Source of the DNA: JBBTCX01 sp038043045
Lineage (GTDB): Bacteria; Planctomycetota; Phycisphaerae; UBA1845
Reading direction: 5' to 3'
Length of the DNA: 19,760 nucleotides
Assembly (NCBI GenBank): GCA_038043045.1
Contig: JBBTCX010000194.1
Location: 1 to 19,760, forward strand
Positions 15,070 through 19,760 of this stretch are shown one piece after another. The position numbers were made by a program, and so were the translations under genes. The notes beneath the pieces are model-generated. The model was not told the DNA's origin, searched no databases, and was given only the letters and a program-made list of their open reading frames with translations. Numbering within the stretch: position 1 is the first letter of the stretch; each line of letters starts with the position of its first letter.

Positions 15070-15172
15070 AATCCCCTCTCCCGACCCTTGGTTGACATAG
15101 AGCAAGGGTCGCGCCGACCGTCGTGAGGCTACTCAAAACGACAGTGGTCTCAGAATATCAAGCGAGGGGATT
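15070..15172. other. Candidate three-way-junction structured RNA
   Basis: AATCCCCTC (15070-15078) is perfectly complementary to GAGGGGATT (15164-15172), giving a 9-pair closing stem. Inside, CGACCCTTG (15082-15090) pairs with CAAGGGTCG (15103-15111) in nine pairs. A third stem joins GACCGTCGT (15116-15124) to ACGAC and GGTC (15138-15149) with a 3-base bulge, capped by GAG-GCTA-CTC. Helices fit end to end as a three-way junction. Either strand could carry it; no known RNA family core was recognised. Confidence 0.42.
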
Positions 15173-15278
15173 CGAATAAAGTGTGAAATGACAGTGGGGA
15201 AGAAATGGGGCGGGAATGCGGGTTGGAGCGTGATGTTGCCACAAAAGGACACAATTGCTCATGGGGCGTGTCAGGAAA

Positions 15279-15425
15279 GAGGTCGGGTAACAGGACCTCG
15301 TGCCTGGGCTCCACAAGTCCAGTGGGAAATCCACAGGATTTTACAGGGCGGTGACATCGGCAAGCCGAATGTAAACCGGTATGATTCGGTCTGATAAATA
15401 CGCGGGACGTGACACTGTGCGTGTT
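15279..15425. other. Array of consecutive short hairpins
   Basis: Five stems follow one another: GAGGTC/GACCTC (15279-15299), CTGGGCT/AGTCCAG with one G-U (15304-15322), AAATCC/GGATTT with a 3-base loop (15327-15341), CCGAAT/ATTCGG (15365-15389) and GACAC/GTGTT (15411-15425). None overlaps another. They precede the S9 peptidase start by about 160-310 bases and could be part of its leader or a separate RNA. Confidence 0.38.
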
Positions 15426-15541
15426 GAAGGCAGTTTTCTGTTAAGGGTGTTGCGCGTCGTTGGGTAAGGCCACTTCGGGGGTCAGATGGCGGCCGCGAGT
15501 GTATTCATGAACCGTTGAAACAATTTGTGCCGGCATGTGAC

Positions 15542-15559
15542 ACGACATGTGTTTGTCGT
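15542..15559. promoter_or_regulatory. Inverted repeat before the S9 peptidase gene
   Basis: ACGACA-TGTGTT-TGTCGT is a perfect 6-base inverted repeat, 29 bases before the ATG at 15589. Its position suits an operator or an mRNA hairpin near the ribosome binding site. Confidence 0.35.
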
Positions 15560-15588
15560 CGGATCCGGTATTCGCAAGGAGTATTCGT

Positions 15589-17496
15589 ATGAAGAACAAG
15601 TGGGTGTATATGATCGCAGGGGCCTTGATGGTGGTTCCCGTTGTACAAGCGTTGGCTGAGCTTCCGCCGTTGATTCCACGAACGGTGATTTTCGGCAATC
15701 CCGACAAAGCATTTCCGCAGGTCTCGCCGGATGGGAAACGGCTGGCGTATCTGGCGCCGGATGAAGGCGTGCTCAACGTATGGATTCGGACGATCGGTCA
15801 AAGCGATGACCAGGTGGTGACCAAGGATCGGAAGCGTGGAATTCGCCAATACTTCTGGGCGGAGAACAATGAGCAGATCATCTATATGCAAGACAAGGGC
15901 GGAGATGAGAATTGGCGCATCTACATTGTCGACTTGAAGTCCAAGACGGAAAAGGACATCACTCCGTTTGACAATGTCCAAGCTCGTGTTGAAGCTGTCG
16001 AACAGAAGTTCCCGAATGAGATTCTGGTCTCGATCAACAATCGAGACCCGCAACTTCACGACGTTTATCGTGCTGATCTCAAGACCGGCAAGCTGACGCT
16101 CGAGGCGCAAAATGATCAAGGCTTCATCGGTTGGATGGTTGACCACGATTTCAAAGTCCGTGGCGCGATGAAGACCAATCCCGAGGGCGGGTCGACGGTA
16201 CTGGTTCGTGATAACCCGGATTCGGCTTGGCGAAATCTGGTGACGTTTGGGCCTGAAGACGCTTTGGGTAGCAATCCGGTGGCATTCACACCAGATGGCA
16301 AGGGTATCTATCTCACCTCCAGCGTGGGCAGTAACACCGCCCAACTTCGTGAAATGGATCTGGCGGGGGGTAAGGAAAAACCCATCGCCTCCGACGAGAC
16401 CTATGACGTGGGCGACACGGTCATCCATCCGACGAAGAAGCACGTTCAAGCGGTTGCGTTCACTATGGAGCGCAAAGTGTGGAAGGTGCTTGACCCGTCG
16501 ATCGCTGATGACTTTGCGGCGATTGGGCGCATTCGCGACGGCGACTTCGGCATCATCAACCGCGATTCGGCGGATCAGACTTGGTTGATCGCCTTTGATG
16601 TTGATAACGGGCCGGTCTATTACTACGCCTATGATCGCTCAACTAAGAAGGGCACCCTTCTCTTCACCAATCGAAAGGCTTTGGAGAGTCTGACGTTGGC
16701 GAAGATGAAACCGGTTAGTTTCAAGGCTCGTGACGGACTTACGGTCAACGGCTATCTGACGCTCCCGCAGGGCGTGGACGGCAAGAACCTTCCGATGGTG
16801 CTCAATGTTCACGGTGGTCCATGGGCGCGCGATGTATGGGGATACAACGGAACGGCTCAATGGCTTGCCAATCGCGGGTATGCCGTGTTGCAGTTGAACT
16901 TCCGCGGATCTACGGGCTATGGAAAGAAGTACCTCAACGCCGCGAATCGTGAATGGGGCGGTGCGATGCACAACGACCTCATTGACGGGGTGAATTGGGC
17001 GGTCAAGGAAGGTGTTGCCGATCCAAAGAAGATCGCCATATTCGGGGGTTCGTATGGTGGTTATGCGACGCTCGCGGGATTGGCATTTACGCCCGAGGTT
17101 TTCGCGTGCGGCGTTGATATTGTTGGGCCTAGCAGCTTGATCACGCTGATGCAGACGATTCCGCCGTATTGGAAACCGATGGAACCGATCTTCTTCAATC
17201 GCGTCGGTCATCCCGAAAAGGACGCGGAGTTCTTGAAGAAAGTCTCGCCGCTTTTCCATGTGGACAAGATCACCAAGCCGCTGATGATTGCTCAGGGGGC
17301 GAATGATCCACGCGTGAAAAAGGCCGAGTCCTTACAAATGGTCGATGCGCTGAAGAAAGCCGGCAAGGTCGTCGAGTATCACGAATACGCCGACGAAGGT
17401 CACGGTTTCGCCCGACCGGAAAATCGTTTGGATTTCTACGGCAAGGCCGAGAAATTCCTCGCCATGCATCTTGGTGGCCGATGGTCGGAACAGTAA
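15589..17496 (+). CDS. Secreted S9-family prolyl oligopeptidase-like serine peptidase
   Basis: A 635-residue predicted exported peptidase of family S9. A signal peptide (about 1-23, ending VQALA before ELPP) would export it across the inner membrane. Residues of about 40-370 form the beta-propeller region (SPDGKRLAYLAP, SSVGSNTAQL and similar blade-like segments) that gates substrate access. The C-terminal alpha/beta hydrolase domain carries the catalytic triad: Ser488 in GGSYGGY, Asp573 in QGANDPRV and His605 in DEGHGF, with NVHGGPW forming the oxyanion region. Such enzymes cleave short peptides, often after proline or as acylaminoacyl peptidases. The start at 15589 has AAGGAG seven bases upstream and begins the signal peptide; an earlier in-frame start at 15547 would spoil it. 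Confidence 0.94.
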   Translation: MKNKWVYMIAGALMVVPVVQALAELPPLIPRTVIFGNPDKAFPQVSPDGKRLAYLAPDEGVLNVWIRTIGQSDDQVVTKDRKRGIRQYFWAENNEQIIYMQDKGGDENWRIYIVDLKSKTEKDITPFDNVQARVEAVEQKFPNEILVSINNRDPQLHDVYRADLKTGKLTLEAQNDQGFIGWMVDHDFKVRGAMKTNPEGGSTVLVRDNPDSAWRNLVTFGPEDALGSNPVAFTPDGKGIYLTSSVGSNTAQLREMDLAGGKEKPIASDETYDVGDTVIHPTKKHVQAVAFTMERKVWKVLDPSIADDFAAIGRIRDGDFGIINRDSADQTWLIAFDVDNGPVYYYAYDRSTKKGTLLFTNRKALESLTLAKMKPVSFKARDGLTVNGYLTLPQGVDGKNLPMVLNVHGGPWARDVWGYNGTAQWLANRGYAVLQLNFRGSTGYGKKYLNAANREWGGAMHNDLIDGVNWAVKEGVADPKKIAIFGGSYGGYATLAGLAFTPEVFACGVDIVGPSSLITLMQTIPPYWKPMEPIFFNRVGHPEKDAEFLKKVSPLFHVDKITKPLMIAQGANDPRVKKAESLQMVDALKKAGKVVEYHEYADEGHGFARPENRLDFYGKAEKFLAMHLGGRWSEQ

Positions 17497-17547
17497 ACGG
17501 TTGATGTCCGATCATGGACATGGTCGGATGAGTCAATGACAGATGAA

Positions 17548-17582
17548 GGGGGCGACCCACTCTTTTGAAGTTGGGCGCTCCC
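17548..17582. terminator. Possible bidirectional terminator hairpin
   Basis: Between the convergent S9 peptidase and ruvA genes, GGGGGCG (17548-17554) pairs with CGCTCCC (17576-17582) with one G-U, then CCCA with TGGG after a one-base bulge. T-rich tails are weak on both sides. A second inverted repeat lies at 17510-17531. Confidence 0.45.
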
Positions 17583-17606
17583 TATTGCTTTGGCGAATTC
17601 CCTTTC

Positions 17607-18239
17607 TTATGCGACGCCCCCGGCCTTCAATCGGTACGCAAGTCGCACGAGTTCATCCGGGGATTGGACGTCGGGGTTGAGTTGACCCAGGCGTTGGACC
17701 CAACGTTCCGCGTCTCCGCGAGTGTCACCCCATGCCACCAGAATTTCCATCGCGTCTCGCTGGGCTTGTGAAAGTTTGACCGCGACGTCCGAGGAAGAGT
17801 CGGTCGTGGGAAGTGCGAGGTCGTCCACCTTTCCGCGTAGTTCGGCCACGATCAACGCCGCCGTTCGCTGGCCGATGCCGGGCAATCGAGAGAGCGCTTT
17901 GGTATCACCTGCTTCAATCCACGATGCGATGCGACGAACCGGTTCGGCAAGGGCTTTTAGTGCTTTTCGAGGACCGATGCCTTTCACACTCACGAATCGA
18001 TTGAAAAAGAGTCGGTCCTCGACATGGAGAAAACCAAGAATTCTCGGCACGAGGTTTCCACCGGCTTTGTTTCCTTCATAAAACTCCATGGTGTGCAGGG
18101 TGATCTCTCTCCCGCGACAGGCGGCTAATTCTCCCAAAGCATAATTCGGAACCAGCACCTCGCGGGCGACGCCGTCGCGGTCCACGACGATGTCCCCCTC
18201 GTTTACGTCCACCAAGATTCCGGTCAATCGGACGATCAT
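17607..18239 (-). CDS. ruvA: Holliday junction DNA helicase subunit RuvA
   Basis: RuvA binds four-way DNA junctions and loads the RuvB motor in recombinational repair. The 210-residue chain shows the N-terminal OB-fold (MIVRLTG), two helix-hairpin-helix motifs FVSVKGIGPRKA (about 82-93) and LPGIGQRTAALIVAEL (119-134), and a C-terminal domain (about 155-210) that contacts RuvB. Compared with E. coli RuvA, the turn that carries the acidic pin is about seven residues longer (near 52-67) and lacks the Glu-Asp pair. The ATG at 18239 has GGAG eight bases upstream and overlaps the ruvC stop as ATGA; the frame is open further to 18287, but that N-terminus is not RuvA-like. No ruvB is in the window. 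Confidence 0.93.
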   Translation of the reverse strand: MIVRLTGILVDVNEGDIVVDRDGVAREVLVPNYALGELAACRGREITLHTMEFYEGNKAGGNLVPRILGFLHVEDRLFFNRFVSVKGIGPRKALKALAEPVRRIASWIEAGDTKALSRLPGIGQRTAALIVAELRGKVDDLALPTTDSSSDVAVKLSQAQRDAMEILVAWGDTRGDAERWVQRLGQLNPDVQSPDELVRLAYRLKAGGVA

Positions 18240-18742
18240 CGAGGGGACTCCGCCATCTCCCGTCGGGATTCGTCGTTCCCGCAACAAAACGCGATCGCCA
18301 AGGCGTCGGCCACGTCTGGTGGTTCCGGCAACGCGGGTAGGTGAAAGACCTTTTGAATTGCTTGTTGTATTTGCAGCTTCGTCGCTAAACCGTTGCCGGT
18401 CACAAACCGTTTGATTTGGGTGGGCGAATAGCTTTGAATCCTCAATCCCAATTTCGCGGCGGCCAAGAGAATGACGCCGCGTGCGTGGCCCATCAAGACC
18501 GCTGTTTTAGGATGTTTGTAGTGTGAATAGAGTTCCTCGACCGCGACGACTGTCGGGCCATGCTCGGTCAGAATGGCCGTGACGTCGTGATCGAGCGGAA
18601 CGAGTCGCTCCTCGAGTGGATCGTCATCGTTGAGCCGAAAGACGCCGGCTTCCAAGATGGAATGGTTTCCGCCTTCCACTCGTAGAACGGCGTATCCCGT
18701 TCGTGCCAAACCGGGATCGATACCACAGACCACAATGCTCAT
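18236..18742 (-). CDS. ruvC: Holliday junction endonuclease RuvC
   Basis: Cuts Holliday junctions symmetrically to finish recombinational repair. The 168-residue protein has the RNase H-like catalytic acids in order: Asp9 in CGIDPG, Glu69 in VAVEELY, and Asp143 and Asp146 in PPDVADALA. The DNA-binding stretch with SYSPTQIKRFVTGNG (about 104-117) is also typical, and the length matches the family (about 160-175). The ATG at 18742 gives the standard N-terminus; the longer open frame to 18802 adds residues without family character. The ribosome binding site is weak, with GAGG about 15 bases upstream, so a GTG one codon earlier is possible. Its stop overlaps the ruvA start by four bases. Confidence 0.95.
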   Translation of the reverse strand: MSIVVCGIDPGLARTGYAVLRVEGGNHSILEAGVFRLNDDDPLEERLVPLDHDVTAILTEHGPTVVAVEELYSHYKHPKTAVLMGHARGVILLAAAKLGLRIQSYSPTQIKRFVTGNGLATKLQIQQAIQKVFHLPALPEPPDVADALAIAFCCGNDESRREMAESPR

Positions 18743-18846
18743 CACTAGGTCTTTCGCCTCTGCCCGCGAAAATTCTTTGGGCCGGAAGAAGACTCGACGC
18801 ACCGCAAAAGCGCGGGGTCATGTCAAAAAAGCAACGCCGCGTATGG

Positions 18847-19760
18847 TCACAGGTTTCGACCCGGTTGGCAACACGATAGATCGATGGAGTAGCCTTGCCC
18901 GAGCAGCATCGCGGCGATGACTTCAGCCGTCGCTGGGGCAAGAGTGACTCCCGCGCGAAAGTGGCCGGTGGCGGCGATCAAGCCGTCGAAACCGGGGACG
19001 GGGCCGAGATGCGGCTTTTCGTCGGGCGTGGCAGGGCGAAAGCCGGACCAGGTTGCGACGATGGGAGCATCAGCCAATGACGGAACGAATCGGAGTGCGG
19101 CGTCGAGAAGTCCTGAAACGCCCTTGGCCGTGATGCGCTGAGTGAACCCTGCTTCAGGCTCTTCGGTAGAACCGATGAGTACATGACCGTCACGGCGTGG
19201 CACTAAATATTGTCGGCCCTTGGAGATGATCCGCTGGATGTTTCGCCTGGGAAGCTTGACCAAGACCATCTGTCCACGAACGGGATGAACGGGCATCAAT
19301 TCTTGTAGTCGCGGATCAAGTTGTGAGGACCACGCACCTGCGGCGAGAACGACATATGGGGCATGGAAACGTCGATCATTGGTTTCGACGCCAAGAACTC
19401 GATCGCCGTCGCGAAGAAAACCGCGAGCTACGGCGTTTTCGTGAATGGCGACGCCTAGCCGCTTGCAGGCCGCCGCCAACGCTCGAACCAATCTCGGGTT
19501 GCGAACTTGTGCCGTGCGGCGGCACTCCAAAGCGCCGAGGATTTCAGGCCCGATCAGGGGTTCGACATCACGAATCTCGTCCGCCGACAGAAGTTTGTAC
19601 GCTGACCGACCCTCGTCTAAGTTGAGATTTGAACCCGCCCGTTCATCCGCGCGAGCGATGGGAATCGATTGCTCGGTAAAAAGTAACTCGAGTTCGCCGC
19701 TTTGTTCGTATTCGGTGTCAATACCGGTTTCGGCGAGAAGCTCCGTGCAGAAGTCGGAGT
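18847..19760 (-). CDS. thiO: ThiO-like glycine oxidase (FAD-dependent), partial
   Basis: About 303 codons of an FAD-dependent amine oxidase; the N-terminal FAD-binding dinucleotide motif lies beyond the right edge, and the frame stays open to 19760. Visible are YVVLAAGAWSSQL, PVHPVRGQMVLVKLP, YLVPRRDGHVLIGSTEE, WSGFRPATPDEKPHLGPVPG, and the C-terminal ATGHFRAGVTLAPATAE, all typical of the DAO/ThiO group. ThiO oxidises glycine to the dehydroglycine used by ThiG, and thiS-thiG lie about 4 kb away on the same strand, which supports ThiO over a generic D-amino-acid oxidase. A TTG near 19530 is internal and not the start. The gap to the ruvC ATG is about 100 bases, so these are not tightly coupled. 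Confidence 0.87.
   Translation of the reverse strand, partial: SDFCTELLAETGIDTEYEQSGELELLFTEQSIPIARADERAGSNLNLDEGRSAYKLLSADEIRDVEPLIGPEILGALECRRTAQVRNPRLVRALAAACKRLGVAIHENAVARGFLRDGDRVLGVETNDRRFHAPYVVLAAGAWSSQLDPRLQELMPVHPVRGQMVLVKLPRRNIQRIISKGRQYLVPRRDGHVLIGSTEEPEAGFTQRITAKGVSGLLDAALRFVPSLADAPIVATWSGFRPATPDEKPHLGPVPGFDGLIAATGHFRAGVTLAPATAEVIAAMLLGQGYSIDLSCCQPGRNL

Larger units (their letters stand above)
14918..15588. other. 670-base gene-free stretch rich in inverted repeats
   Basis: The divergent spacer between thiS and the S9 peptidase gene has no convincing protein; short open frames lack ribosome binding sites and coding character. It contains a possible three-way-junction structure (15070-15172), an array of hairpins (15279-15425) and an inverted repeat close to the peptidase start (15542-15559). 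These account for most of the stretch. Confidence 0.6.

Noticed and set aside
14918..15175. TPP riboswitch upstream of thiS (CTGAGA occurs on the minus strand)
   Set aside because: The remaining conserved core around CCTGATCTGG and the CGTAGGGA end is absent, and the CTGAGA is not in the expected pairing context.
15070..15425. RNase P RNA or tmRNA in the thiS-S9 peptidase spacer
   Set aside because: The conserved GAGGAAAGTCC and ACAGAA blocks of RNase P are absent, and there is no T-loop or CCA-type end of tmRNA.
15505..16449. 314-codon minus-strand frame over the S9 peptidase start
   Set aside because: Antisense to the peptidase gene, which has a catalytic triad and signal peptide; no known domain in the shadow.

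Overview
The window looks like chromosomal housekeeping sequence from a bacterium of the Planctomycetota, probably a metagenome-assembled scaffold because it contains a run of ten Ns. Three traits suggest this: a gliding-type (GldA/F/G-like) ABC system, separate coaC and coaB genes downstream of tpiA-secG-yicC-gmk-rpoZ, and a large secreted protein with Dictyostelium-type Cys repeats. The assignment is inference from gene content, not from a marker gene.

Layout. 1-2277 (minus): ABC exporter operon of ATPase, six-helix permease and an auxiliary protein cut by the window edge. 2278-2680: no gene, contains the N gap. 2681-3151 (minus): small beta-carbonic-anhydrase-like protein. 3243-4352 (minus): membrane-anchored SpoIIE/RsbU-type phosphatase with its own terminator. 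4509-8938 (plus): compact run tpiA, secG, yicC, gmk, rpoZ, coaC, coaB with several start/stop overlaps. 8939-9602: gene-free stretch with tandem hairpins, a good sigma70-like promoter and a hairpin-rich leader. 9603-12623 (plus): 1006-residue predicted lipoprotein joining a Cys-rich domain to RTX-like repeats, closed by a textbook terminator. 12853-13776 (minus): amidohydrolase-like protein with altered metal ligands. 13881-14917 (minus): thiS-thiG. 14918-15588: gene-free stretch packed with perfect inverted repeats, including a possible three-way-junction RNA. 15589-17496 (plus): secreted S9 peptidase. 17607-18742 (minus): ruvC-ruvA. 18847-19760 (minus): ThiO-like glycine oxidase, cut by the window edge.

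How genes work together. ThiO (glycine to dehydroglycine), ThiS (sulfur carrier) and ThiG (thiazole synthase) are three parts of one thiazole-forming pathway, found about 4 kb apart. CoaC and CoaB catalyse consecutive steps of coenzyme A synthesis. RuvC and RuvA belong to the Holliday junction resolvasome; ruvB is not in the window.

The least explained material is the two intergenic regions (8939-9602 and 14918-15588) and the large Cys-rich/RTX lipoprotein. No CRISPR array, transposase, phage gene, rRNA or tRNA was found.
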